A stretch of 64,000 bases of DNA from Polytrichum commune (taxonomy: Eukaryota; Streptophyta; Polytrichopsida; Polytrichales; Polytrichaceae). Positions 1 through 11,640 of this stretch are shown here, piece by piece. Every line of letters starts with the position of its first letter. Position 1 is the stretch's first letter. The notes under the pieces were generated by a model that ran no database searches, had not been told where the DNA came from, and saw nothing but the letters and a program-made list of their open reading frames with translations. The translations under genes were made by a program, and so were the position numbers. The stretch covers positions 23,471,666 to 23,535,665 of the forward strand of contig OX485807.1 in the NCBI GenBank assembly GCA_950295325.1, given 5' to 3'.

Positions 1-1708
1 ACAGACGCCAAGCATGGCTCAACCATATTGACCGCCTTCATAAGAATGATCTTTCCTGGCATTTTAGAGTGGACTCCATTCTCCTCAACACGAAGGACAA
101 AATCGGCTTGGTTATGCAAGTGATGCACACGATCAACAAGTAAGTGTGATTTTCAGTGTTTTAATTATCTTTGAGGTTGTTCCTGAATTCGAAATATTTT
201 CATGTATGTATTGTTGTGTTTCAGGCACACCGAGGACTCCCATGTCAGAACGAATACTGTCCACACGCTATTCAGAGTTAGGAAATATGGACAAATGGAT
301 ATTGAGAAACTGAAGGACGTGTTGTCACCAGCTGACTTCATGCGTTGTAAGCGTGGCCAAAAGAAAACATGGTACACCTTACATTTGAATGTTTTCACCT
401 CCTTCATCTTTCAGGTGAGTGCACTTGTTCCTTTTGATTTAAAGTACTGTGCTTCACTCATTTTGATTAAATGTGTAGTTCGTTGAGAGTACTGAAGTTC
501 TTTGTTTAAGGATTCTTCGTAACAGAAGTGTGGATTATTCGCAGCACGAACTAACTTGTGGATAATTGGCAGCATGAAATAAGCATGGCTTCTGACGAAG
601 GTGTCCGCCAGCTTGTTGAGCAGTCTGATGTGGTTGTATCTCCTGCTCAAAAAGCGGCCGCGGTGAAGTCTGCAGTGGACAAACGATGTATTTCATTGCG
701 TCAGAAGATGGGAAAACTGGTCGCGGTTGCAAATCGAGACCTCAGTGATGGTTGGTTTGATGAGGTAAGTTCCATTCCTTGAATCCAGTGTTTTATCAGG
801 TTGATCATTCTGAATTTGATTTCAAGATACCTGCTTTGTCCATTTTTAATGAGGACGTTTATAATTGGGTAGATTGAGCGGCATTATGCCAATAATTCAA
901 TATCTCCAGAGCTTAACTTGGGAAAACTTCAGCTAATTGCTACGTCAAGAGCATCCCCGATTTTCAAAATCAAATGGCTTCAATACATAAACGCCTCTGC
1001 CGCAACTCGAGAGGCAAGAAGAGTTCCTGCGAAGCCCGTTACCGAAGAAAAACTTTCAATTTTCCTAGCAAAGGCATGCTGGTGGGCTGGGGTATGAATA
1101 TCTTGAAACTTCAGTATTTTCCAACACAGTTTGCAATGTTGAAATTGAAGTTAGAGAACTTGGAAAATTAAGGAAATAATACCCACACACTTTGGGTTGT
1201 ACTATGGGCTCCTTGGAGCTATATGGGTTAAGTGTTTTCCAATTTATATAGCATTGTCTTTATGGACACACCATTTCATAGATGGGTGAAATGGTATTCA
1301 AAGCTTCTTCCGAACATCACTACCTTTGCCGCAAGCTTGACCAGTTGACCTCCAATGCTTGCTTTGGATTATGAAAGGCCTAGTTTGTGCCCTATTGAAC
1401 CTATACATTAAGTGCAACCTCAACACATATGGAAACTAGCAATATAGAAACTAGATAACTAATGTGGATGTATCAAAGTATACCTTAGATAACTAGATAT
1501 TAATTAACTGAAATTAGATAGAGCTATCTAGAACTTAAGTTAACTTCCACTCTTGAAATAAGGCATGGGGGGAGCTATATATGAGGAGAGGTTATATTCA
1601 GCCTTACATGTGTAGACCTTGATCTTAAGTCCATTTGAATATGTTGGTGTAAATTTTGTGGTGCATATCATTGGGCATTGAGGTCATGCATTGAGCAAGT
1701 TGTGTGGT

Positions 1709-2040
1709 ATTTCATGTGGATTTAGTTCAACTATGTAGACACTCTAAGGAGCATTCTGGTCCGAGACCACTATTTTGGAATTCGAGGTTGATAGGAATTA
1801 AGGGCAGGTTAGGGGGGGGGGTTAAATGATTTTGGTATATATTTTGATTTCATGTGGGTTTAGTTCAACTATCCAGGCACTCTAGGGAGCATTCTGGTCT
1901 GATACCACTATTTTGGAATTCGAGGTTGATAGGAATTAAGGGGAGGGTAGGGGGGGTTTAAATGATTTTGGTTTATATTCTGATTTCATGTGGGTTTAGT
2001 TCAACTATGAAGGCACTCTAAGGAGCATTGTGTAATTTGT
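1709..2040 (+). repeat. Tandem repeat inside an intron of gene A (about 135-bp unit)
   Basis: Three consecutive copies begin TTTCATGTGG near 1709, 1849 and 1984. Each continues with a shared stretch containing TAGTTCAACTAT and AGGAGCATT, and the first two also share GGAATTCGAGGTTGATAGG and a G-run. The third copy is cut short by the splice acceptor at 2050. Intron 1092-2050 is therefore the longest of this gene, while the gene B intron in the same place is short. This looks like local duplication after the paralogues separated. Confidence 0.8.
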
Positions 2041-3393
2041 TTACTTTCAGATTTCCGATAATGCGACAACTATGTTTGAGGACATAGTTCAACAGGATCG
2101 CATCCCCATCGACATGTCTGTGCCTTCCGAGCCTCTAGCTTTGGCTGCATATATTGAGGAATGCAGGATCGCGCTTTGGGACCATGCATTTGTCTCGGTG
2201 TTTCGCGGTCACGACTGCTTTAAGAAAATTGATGATTTCCAGGGATACAAGGGAACGGACCTTGTTGTGAGAAGAGTCCTCTTCAGGTGTTTGCTCTGTT
2301 TGCCTTTCATGCTTTGATTTCATACTTCTATTTCCCTCTTTATAAATTCCAAATGTTTCATGTTCTTATGGCCATCATTATTTTCCAGGTTCTTGAAGTT
2401 TAAGCTCCTTCCAAAGAAAGCGATTCTCAAAGAGGACTTGCCGCTCTTCTTGAGTACTTGGTTGAACCGGTCCAACGCTGCATGCATGTTCACAGCTGCC
2501 CAGCAGAGGACATGGACGACTTCACACCTTGCTTCTGGCGCGTGGTATCTCGATTGTGCTACACATTACACCCCACCTTTTGAGATGGAATTGAGGAAAT
2601 CACGCGAGGCTATTGGAGAGTCTGGAGAGGAGATGCAGGACTTGAAGGGCATCGAGGATGACAACGACAGGGCTAAGGCACTGAAGAGGCGGATTGAAGA
2701 GGACCGCAAGAAAGCCCTCAAGGTGAAGGAGACAGAAGAAAAAGCTCACCTGAAGGAGTTGGAGAGGCAGCAGAAAGCACCTGCAAAATCGACGAAGAAA
2801 GGCAAGAAGAAGGTGTCAACCCCTGTAGAGATAGAAATGATAAGTCATGTGCAGCCTAGTCCAACCGTGGACTCTGGTTCCCAGATTCGCTCAATTTCAG
2901 CTAGGGGTACTAAGAGGGACACCTCATATGAGCTCTTTTCCCAGTTGCCGGTTGTTGATCTCACAGAGGAGGCCAATTGCATGAATGATGAGTTCATTCT
3001 TAATTCATCATTGTTTGAGGTCCTTGGCGGTGAATCGGGCAGTTTATCGCCCCTCTATGATGACCTCAAAGCTTTTATTTCTAAGGTATCTTTATTCTCA
3101 TTTGCCCATCTGATGTGGTTATGTTTTGCAACTGGTAGTGTTTAGTTCTCCATTTCTGTTTGCTTTTGAAATTGTTACGTTTCTTACATGCATTGAATTG
3201 CTCATTTAGCAGCATTCATCTGATAAAAGGCGTACGCACAAAGGATCTTCTGGAAACCACCTTTGTGTGGATTTGATCCTTGTGGACCAACCAGAAGGTC
3301 TCCCAGTTCCAGGTATTTCGAACCCTATTTCATTTGTGCCCTTATGGAACCAGGATTCTAAGGAATGGCTGGAGCCCATTTTTTATTTTGCCA

Positions 3394-3402
3394 ACCAACA
3401 CC
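3394..3402 (+). other. Left target site duplication of the inner MULE (ACCAACACC)
   Basis: Nine bases, ACCAACACC, sit immediately left of the MULE terminus and recur exactly at 29689-29697. Nine-base duplications are typical of Mutator superfamily insertions. Removing the element plus one copy makes the gene A exon continuous and in frame across the junction (…FANQH then LHDGG…). Confidence 0.92.
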
Positions 3403-3520
3403 GGGAAACTTAGTAGTGTGAGCGTAGAGCGGAGAGCGGACATTGGAGAGCGGAAAATTTAGATTTTGTTGGGTAATTTTAGGAGAAACAGTGCCTATTT
3501 CCGTGGAATTAGAGATAGTT
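3403..3520 (+). repeat. Left terminal inverted repeat of the inner MULE
   Basis: It starts GGGAAACTTAGTAG. The conserved core TGTGAGCGTAGAGCGGAGAG lies at 3417-3436, followed by another GGAGAGCGG unit. An inner block, GCCTATTTCCGTGG (about 3494-3507), also has an inverted partner near 29,530. The GAGCGG units are short direct repeats and could be transposase binding sites; that is inference. Confidence 0.85.
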
Positions 3521-3822
3521 TGAATTCAATTTGTTGGAAAGGCACCCCATTCCCGTGGACATAATATCCCAGAGTTGTTCGAGAAACCAACGGATCCTAT
3601 AGGCGTGGAAGATTGCATTTGCTATCAAACATCTAACAGGCTAGGTTTCAAATGTTTCATATTAAATTAGGGCTGACGTCACCAATTGAAATCAAAATAA
3701 CATACACAAAATATTTTACTGGCCGACAAAATGTAGGTGAAGTTAGGTGCCAACCGGAAGACTTACAAATATGTGTATGAAGTTCAAGTAGCTATATACA
3801 GATTACTCTACTTTATTTCCAT
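3521..3822. other. Left subterminal region without a gene
   Basis: I see no coding sequence here, only A/T-rich DNA just inside the left terminal repeat. It contains a second partial copy of the CCCGTGGACATAAT-like block near 3550. Confidence 0.4.
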
Positions 3823-4428
3823 CTACACCCTATCAGCCGGGCATGTCCAATATGGATAAAATGATTCAAAGATCATGCCATAGATCTCCACCGCACACCA
3901 GCAGCTCTCCAATTCATCCCTCAGCTTAGCCAATGAACGCAATGACAAATCCCCCAAGTCCGACATAAGAATCCTCCTAGGAATTTTTGAGGTGACGTGC
4001 CCGCTGTGTGAGAACCACATCAAGTTCATTTGAAATTGATGTATGAGGTTATGTTCTCGTATCAAAGACACCCTCGGGACACCATTGGGACCCATGCAGT
4101 ATTCATGCTGAGCCAAACGAAGCGCATTGTACTCCACACTTTTATCCACAATCTTTTTCCATGCTTTGCAACATAGCCTCAAATCGTGGATTAGCGACAA
4201 ACGACGTTGGGTGTCCAATACAGTCTCCCGGCCCGTATCCACATTTGCGGCACCCACCAACAAGTTTGGGACCAATACCGTCAATTGTACATCTTGGTCC
4301 AAATACAATACAAGTGGCTCCATTACGTGGGATTGGCGTGATTTTCCCCACCCTGATGAGTTACAAAATAAAGTCGGCCAATTTGAAAACTTAAAAACAA
4401 ACATTCTGGATTTCTGAATTCTAGGCAA
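3823..4428 (-). CDS. Hypothetical protein, weakly F-box-like
   Basis: A single open frame of 201 codons reads outward toward the left end of the inner MULE. A central segment, LRLCCKAWKKIVDKSVEY, resembles the C-terminal half of an F-box (vCkxWkxxv), with leucines spaced as in that fold. No leucine-rich or kelch repeats follow. There are no predicted membrane spans or signal peptide. It lies between the left terminal repeat and a 47-bp tandem array, and its start is only a few bases from that array. It could be a genuine small cargo gene, an exon of something larger, or a chance open frame. I found no matching ORF near the outer element's right end. Confidence 0.35.
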   Translation of the reverse strand: MPRIQKSRMFVFKFSNWPTLFCNSSGWGKSRQSHVMEPLVLYLDQDVQLTVLVPNLLVGAANVDTGRETVLDTQRRLSLIHDLRLCCKAWKKIVDKSVEYNALRLAQHEYCMGPNGVPRVSLIREHNLIHQFQMNLMWFSHSGHVTSKIPRRILMSDLGDLSLRSLAKLRDELESCWCAVEIYGMIFESFYPYWTCPADRV

Positions 4429-4439
4429 GAATGTAACCT

Positions 4440-5000
4440 CAAAACGAATACTCTCGAATTCTGAAATGAGGCGCAGATTTTAACCTTTACACAAGGACTC
4501 AAGCAATATGAAATGTGGCAATGACATAGACCTCAATTCATACACGCTAGAATTCTAAAATGTGGCCTAGAATGTAACCTCAATTCAAAGACTCTAGAAT
4601 TCTGAAATGTGGCCTAGAATGCTACCTCACTTCATACACTTTAGAATTCTGAAATGTGGCCTAGAATGCTACCTCAATTCATACACTCCAGAATTCTGAA
4701 ATGTGGCCTAGAATGCTACCTCACTTCATACACTCCAGAATTCTAAAATGTGGCCTAGAATGCTACCTCACTTCATACACTCCAGAATTCTAAAATGTGG
4801 CCTAGAAGCTACCTCAATTCATACACTCCAGAATTCTAAAATCTGGCCTAGAATGCTACCTCACTTCATACACTCCAAAATTCTAAAATGTGGCCTAGAA
4901 TGCTACCTCACTTCATACACTCTAGAATTCTGAAATCTGGCCTAGAATGTAACCTCAATTCATACACTCTAGAATTCTGAAATCTGGCCAAGTGAGTAGC
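4440..5000 (+). repeat. 47-bp tandem array
   Basis: Roughly ten copies of a unit containing GAATTCTGAAATGTGGCCTA, then GAATGCTACCTCA and TTCATACACTC. The spacing of TGTGGCC is exactly 47 bases at 4561, 4608, 4655, 4702 and 4749. It is degenerate at both edges (4440-4540 and 4930-5030). It lies between gene B's 3' end and the left terminus. Confidence 0.9.
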
Positions 5001-5030
5001 ATTTACACAAGGATTCAAGCAATCTGAAAT

Positions 5031-5901
5031 GTGGCAATGAGATAAACCCAAACAAAAAGATTCTAAAATTCAGAGATTTGGCCGAGAGACACACCTGAAC
5101 TCAAGAATGCAACCTTTGTCAAATGTGGCCGAGAGAGGCCAAACCAAAACTTCCATTTGTTATATAGCATTTGGGATAGGAAGTCGTCCAATGTGAAAAG
5201 GGTGCACGTGGAGGCAAACATCATGGGCTAAATATTTGATTGGATTCCAATAAAGTAATGGGGTGAATCTTGCCTTGAGTGGGGGATGCGATCTTCAAAA
5301 GTATGACTATAATGCCACATGCAACATCTGGTGCAATGACCACAACCTTTGTGCTAATACTTAACACAAAAATCAAACCATTCAAACCATGCAAAGTCAC
5401 TCACAACCTTAGGTACTCTCAAGTACAACTAAAGTAAGCAACCTCCAAAGTATATTCAACCCGTCCACCCGAACCTTTAAAGAGAAATCAAATTCGTGGT
5501 TACAGCTCTTGGGTCGTGTGTGAAGTAGCCCTTAAATGCACTTAAGTGTTCTTAAATAATTTAGTCCAAAGTGATACATTGCCCCAAGTAGCTAGGGTAC
5601 TCCATACAAGTATTCTTAGATAGTATTCTAAACATAACATATGAATCAAAGTTGAGGACGTGGTTCACACATATAGTCTCTCGGAACCGACAAAGTAGTT
5701 GAACCTATCAACCAACTAGTTGAACATATGTACAAAATTAAAACAATCCTTCAAACTTCAAGAGCAATTGAAAATAAACAACATAAAATGAAGAAGGAGT
5801 TGAATGTGGTTTGCAAAAGGCACAAGGAAATTCAACAAATGAACTTATAAAAAACTCAAACATAGACAATATAAAGGAGGTTCCAAACGCGAGAGGCGTA
5901 G
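5031..5901. other. Gene-free spacer downstream of gene B
   Basis: About 870 bases of A/T-rich DNA. I see no coding frame, RNA gene or clear repeat. It should hold the 3' untranslated region and poly(A) site of gene B, but I could not place them with certainty. Confidence 0.4.
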
Positions 5902-8900
5902 TCAAGAACTCGGACTACCATGTCTATCACTATCCTCGCCATGCTCGGCCTCTATGTCTAGAAAATCCAAAACTAGTTTGTTGAAAGGTCTGATGGGACT
6001 AGGAGGTGGAGATGGAGCTTCCGCTAACAGATTGGCAAGCTCAGCAGCATACGAAGGGAGCTCGAACGTCTTGGAAGGACTGGAACACATGCCTCGACGA
6101 AGGTCGGCGTTCTCCACTGGCACTTTGAACCCCAAAGACAAAAAATTAGAAACAAAATGACACAGGAAGATGGGAAAACGACATGAACGTAAAAATGTGA
6201 AAACATATGAAGCAAACTTACACACAAAGAAAACCGAACGTGCGTTTGGTCATCTTTTGAGGCGGATAAAAAATAGAGGTAGACGGTGGGGCAACAGAGC
6301 GAGATGTACGAGCAGGCTGGGGATCGCGCATGGGGACCAGGAGTGCATTGAAAATGATGGGGTCACTCTCTAGTGCCACAATATGCCGCTCAAGGGAGCG
6401 ACAAGCTACAATCGATCCACCTAAAGCAAAGAAAGGTAAAAGGTTAGTATGGAAGGTAGTGAAGCAAAAATAACGGAAAATTCAAAGTAAAGGTGATGCC
6501 GAAAAAGAAGGCGTACCTACACCACACTGCCAGTCCATAACAACATTATTCTTGTCGGTGAGAGTAGTGAGAAGGATAGAGAAGAAAACATGATGCTTTT
6601 CTCGAGCACCTCTCCAAGGTATCCCATCAGAGCGCATCGCCTGGCTCTTCTCATCGGTGAAGGCATTTAACCATCCATCTCGCTGGAGGTTGTAACCATA
6701 CTCTTTAACGGCCTCCTCCCGCACTTTGAGAACGGAGTTAACTCGAACAAGAACCTTGATGCTGAATTTCCGAGTCTGAAAAAAATCAAACAAATTTCAT
6801 TAGACTCGGAAGAAATGAAATGAAACATAAATACACAATCGTATGAAGAGACATAGAGTTGCTTACCACTCCAGAGGGGACCACAGGGGATTGGAGGTCC
6901 AAATCATTCATACCAAACCAATCCTCTGCGACGTAGAAATCGTAAGTGTGTGCCCAATAAAAAATAATCTTAGAAACAGAGGAGCTTGCACAATGGGCAA
7001 GGACGAGGACACCATGATCATAGAGGTTAGATTTCGCAAATGCAAATAGACACTCATAGTATGATTCATAGAGCTTGTTCCAAGTAGGAACATCAGTGGA
7101 GATATTTGGCACAGGCAAATTCTCTGGAATGTCAGCGAAGAGCAGATCGAGGCCCTTGTGAGTTGTAGTCGAGGTATTCACACGGGAACAACCTGCCCCA
7201 ACCTGCAATAAAAAGTTCATGAGAAAAACAAAACAAAGGAAAAATAAAGAAAATCAAAAGGAAAGAAACCAAACAAATGACGAAGGGAAAGATACAAACA
7301 TTGGCTATGAACTCATGTATGCGGGTATAAGCTGGGAGGGGACCTCCTGCAAGCTCCGAATCGAGCATGAGTTGCACCATGTCCACATTTTCGATGAGGG
7401 TAAGCGTGGTAGGCGACTCCGAAGAGGTGGCACTCGTATCCAAGAGGGCGGCCTTCCTCTTGCGAGGCAAAGAGAGAAGAAAAGTACCACTGTGAGAAGG
7501 AGCAGCAATAGTTTGTAGACGAAACGCCGAGGGAGTACCAGAGGGGGCAGCCAATGGAGGAACGGAGGGAGTGATGGAAGGACTCCGTAGTACGGTGGGT
7601 GGCTGAATAGGGGTCTTTAAAGCAGACCGAGTGACAACTTGGGAAGATGCCTGAGTGGCGGTATTCTTTCCTCTCCCCTTTCCCTTTGGTGCCTTGGGTG
7701 GAGGAGGAGGAAGCTCAACGATGTCGGGCTCCTCAAAGGGAACAATGTTCTCATCGGGAGCACTACTCACTAGGCTGGCAAAAAGAGGCTTTTCCTCCCC
7801 AGGCACAAATCCTCCAAAACAATCCAAGTACCATCCCCCAGCCTGCAAGTGAGAATGAGGAAACCTGTTTGTCTGCGTGGTCGTGTACACGCAAAGACTA
7901 GAATGGACGTTCACCCAATCCGAGATGTAGGTGGGCAAGGAAGATGATGCCAATGCATTCTTGGCAACCAACTCTCTCATGATATACCTACAAAATCCAA
8001 AAATATTTGACAATGAGAAAGAGCATGATATGGAGTGAAAGAATGTAAAAATTAAAGAGCGAAAATGAGGAATAAGAGCATTACCGATAGGCGACGCGCT
8101 TGATAGCGAGAACACCCTCCTCGAATTCCAAGAGGTTATCACTTTTGGCAAAGGGAATGTCAGGATTAACGCCGAGGTAAGGCTTGAAGGCTCTGTCCCA
8201 AAGGAGAATCCTCCAGTGATCAACATATTCACAAGGGCGTAAGATAGTCTCTGATGCGTCCCAATCGATATCGATGGTGAGGTCATCCTGAAATGAATCA
8301 ATCTGGACCGCGACTTCTTTCTCCAACTGAAATGAGGGTGAGAAAAAATGAAATTAGATATAAACCAAGAGGAAAGAAAAAAAAATCAAGAAGCCAATGA
8401 ATGGATATACCTGAGCCCAGAATGACGCCTTGTGAAGCCAGTCGTCCAAGGCCTTCTCTCTCATAGGCTTATCAACGGGGAACTTGTTCTCCGACCTCTC
8501 ACGAATTGAGGCGTTCCACCAATGAAGCCACTTGGCTTTTAATGCAGCTTCAACCGGACAGGTGACAATTTTCTGCAACTTTTTAATTGTCATATCGGTC
8601 GAGGCAAACTCATTAAAATGCCTGTCGATCTGCGCACGTCCAAATAAAAGAAATAAATTCAAGAATGCACATAAATGAATGGGTTATCCATATGAAGGAA
8701 ACCATGAAGAAATTCATGAAGAAGAGATACCTCGTGAAAAAATTCCTCCCCATTCTCAGGGTGTGCGACTGAGATGTACTTTTCAAACGTGCGTGCTCGA
8801 ATGCTCTTGATCGTCCTCTCTTGGGCCTTGGTCATGACATTCCAAATCTCTGTAGCAGTTCTCTCGGCAACCGGAGTGGTTTCACGGTAATGCCTCACCG

Positions 8901-10167
8901 CAAGGTCAGCTTGAGCCGAAATCTCTCTCTGCGAAAATTGACATTGTCAGCAAATACAATCGGCATGAAATGCAGCCCGAGAAATAAAAAAGGCATACCT
9001 TGTAAAGGAATTTGACGAAAACATTCGCGGTGAGAGTGTACCAAATAGGACGACTCTCCTTAATCTTCTCGCATGCTTTGTAGTCAGCAGGAGATATGAG
9101 ATCCTTGAACGTCGATAATTCCAACCTCCCAAACGTACGAATTCGAAGGAGCTTGGCAGGAATGTTCGCCTTCACATAATCATGCTCGGTAGACCTAAGA
9201 GGAAAAAAGAATATGAGAATCGACCAATGAAATGAACGGATGAAATTAACAAAAAGAAGACTATGCTTACCAATTAATGTCGCTCATTGCGTTGAGGAAG
9301 ACACCAGTGCATCCCCTAGGGTCGACCACAATACAATCCACCGACACATGCCAACTCTTGTCGTCGGCGTGGTTGTTATTGATGTGCCTCCACCATGCTG
9401 TAAGTCGATGGTTTCCTTCCCACACGAAAAACATCTTGCCACAGAAATGTGCAAGATCCGGATCCTCCTTCAGCTTGACATCGAAATCCGCGGAGGCCTC
9501 TTGCCAGAGAGGACTCCAAGAGGCCATAATGGCAGGGGAAACCGGGAGGTCTACCGGAATGTCATTGAAAACCGAAACGTACATTACCCGATCTCCCTCT
9601 CGGTATCCCATAACAAACTCACATTCCAAACGTTGGACCTCCACCTCGCTGATTGGACGGACAAGTGGAAGGGCTCGCAAGCGGCACAAAGGAATGGAGA
9701 AGCGGGACTTACTAGTGGGCTTAATACGGAGGCGTTGAATAACGCCGTTGGAGTCCTCCTTTTGTGATTTGCGGAGCTCAAGCTCACACACAATAGGATC
9801 CGTGTCGGCAACAGTAACGATGTTATCATGGCCAATAGACATCACCTCTCCCTGCATTTGGCCTTGCGAATTAGCACTCTCAACCTGGGCGGCCTCGACC
9901 TCGACCGCGGGGGCAGCAATGACAACGTCCTCTGCAGATTGATGTTGCTCCTCCGCAACTTCAAAAGATTGAGAATCCTAAGAAAATAAAACCATATGAG
10001 ACCTTCCCAACGAACAATCAAATAACCAATATCCCAAATAGCTATCAAAATTATCAAAATCCCAGTAGCTATCAAAAAAATAACTCCCAAATTAGTTTGA
10101 ACACAAAGTAATACTGTTATCTATTAGGAGGAAAAAATGCACCAACCACATTCAAAGCCGCCATCAT
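5902..10167 (-). CDS. Gene B: complete ParB-like / N4-N6 methylase-like cargo protein
   Basis: Eleven exons (from the 5' end): ATG at 10167 with a short first exon, 9977-9271, 9194-8999, 8928-8731, 8629-8411, 8326-8085, 7987-7300, 7202-6867, 6775-6517, 6420 to about 6224, and about 6117-5902. Junctions are GT..AG and phases agree, except that the last junction is uncertain. The product is about 1,090 residues. Near residues 105-240 is a ParB-like region ending GNHRLTAWW (about 195-203). A proline- and serine-rich linker with KGKGRGK and PRKRK basic patches follows. The last third aligns with beta-class DNA methyltransferases. DLLFADIPENLPVP sits where DPPY should be. PWRGAREKHH and VVMDWQCGVGGS then form the SAM motif, followed by LERHIVALESD. 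All motifs are in beta-class order. DPPY is altered, so methyl transfer is doubtful. It may bind DNA or SAM. Confidence 0.75.
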
Positions 10168-10199
10168 GATGAGATAAACGTGTCAAAGAGGTCCTCGAG

Positions 10200-11640
10200 A
10201 ATGTAAATAAAACAAATGCCTGATAGAAAATCAAGGCCGAGAGCAAACACATGAGCCATAACCACATGATTTTCCAAACACATAATTCTGAAACAAGCAA
10301 AACATGAATTTACAAGCATCTATCCTGCCACAAAAAAAGAGGCCTCGGATCCGAGGCCTCTCCAACATAAGCTTCAACTTCTGAACTTAACAAACCTTGA
10401 GATCCCGAGAGCAAACTCATCAGGCATAACCACATGCTTTTTCAAACACATAATTCTGAAATCAAGCAAAACATGAATTTACAAGCACCTATCCAAACAC
10501 AAAAAAAACAAGCCTCGGATCCGAGGCCTTTCCAGCCTTGGGCTTCAGCTTCTGAACTTAAGAAAACTTGAAATGCCTAAAGCAATCTCACGAGGCATAA
10601 CCTCCTGATTTCTTAGTGGCATAATTCTGAAATCAAGCAAAACATAATTTGACAAGCATCTACCCTGCCACAAAAAAAGAGGCCTTGGATCCGAGGCCTC
10701 TCCAACATAAGCTTCAACTTCTGAACTTAACAAACCTTGAGATCCCGAGAGCAAACTCATCAGGCATAACCACATGCTTTTTCAAACACATAATTCTGAA
10801 ATCAAGCAAAACATGAATTTACAAGCACCTATCCAAACACAAAAAAAATAAGCCTCGGATCCGAGGCCTTTCCTCCTTTAGCTTCAGCATCTGAACTTAA
10901 CAAAACTAGAGATGCCGAGAGCAAACTGATGAGGCATAACCTCCTGATTTCTTAATGGCGTACGTCTGAACTTAAGCAAAACATGATTGGACAAGCACCT
11001 ACTCAGCCACAACAAAAGAGGCCTCGGATCCGAGGCCTCTGCATCCCTGGCTTCAACTTGTGAACTCAATAAAACTTGAAATGCCGAGAGCAAAATGATG
11101 AGGCATAACAACCTGATTTCCAAGCACCTACTTCTGATATAAACATTACTTGAGATGCCAAGAGCAAACTCATGAGCCATAACCACATCACCTTTCAAAC
11201 ACATAATTCTGAAATCAAGCAAAACATGAGTTGACAAGCACCTACTCAGCCACAAAAAAAGAGGCCTCGGATCCGAGGCCTCTACAACATAAGCTTCAAC
11301 TTCAGAACTTAACAAAACTTGAAATCCCGAGAGCAAACTCATAGGCATAACCACATGCTTTTTCAAACACATAATTCTGAAATCAAGCAAAACATGAATT
11401 TACAAGCACCTATCCAAACACAAAAAAAACAAGCCTCGGATCCGAGGCCTTTCCAGCCTTGGGCTTCAGCTTCTGAACTTAAGAAAACTTGAAATGCCTA
11501 AAGCAATCTCACGAGGCATAACCTCCTGATTTCTTAGTGGCATAATTCTGAAATCAAGCAAAACATGATTTTACAAGCATCTACCCTGCCACAAAAAAAG
11601 AGGCCTCGGATCCGAGGCCTCTGCATCCCTGGCTTCAAAT
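10200..11640 (+). repeat. Higher-order tandem repeat with palindromes (about 170-bp unit)
   Basis: About eight units upstream of gene B. Each has CGAGAGCAAACTCAT, ATAATTCTGAAATCAAGCAA, an A-run, and the palindrome GCCTCGGATCCGAGGC. Palindromes start near 10339, 10511, 10680, 10852, 11019, 11260, 11431 and 11599. Spacing is 168-172 except for one of 241. Most are extended to GAGGCCTCGGATCCGAGGCC; the one near 10680 has a single change. The array lies directly in the gene B promoter region. Confidence 0.9.

Larger units (their letters stand above)
1..3402 (+). pseudogene. Gene A, 5' part: ParB/methylase-like cargo protein, split by the inner MULE
   Basis: Seven exons of a gene whose start lies left of the window: 1-139, 225-414, 573-764, 873-1091, 2051-2286, 2389-3085 and 3213-3402. 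All junctions are GT..AG and the phases agree. The first exon starts inside a motif that fits (H)RRQAW, matching GNHRLTAW in gene B, a ParB-like signature. Each following exon aligns with an exon of gene B in the same order and nearly the same length; one is 219 nt in both. The exon at 2389 encodes a highly charged coiled-coil-like stretch rich in E, K and R. The last exon reads DLILVDQPEGLPVP, the altered catalytic motif of a DNA methylase fold. It is broken at 3402 by the MULE; I see no stop or frameshift in the seven exons themselves. The catalytic role is unproven. Confidence 0.72.

Noticed and set aside
3410-3418. Alternative 8-bp imperfect duplication (TTAGTAGT and ATAGGAGT) next to the inverted core
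   Set aside because: The perfect ACCAACACC pair 14-15 bases further out restores the gene frame exactly and has the Mutator length.
6170-9767. Plus-strand ORFs across gene B
   Set aside because: They lie opposite well-supported exons of gene B and are shadows.
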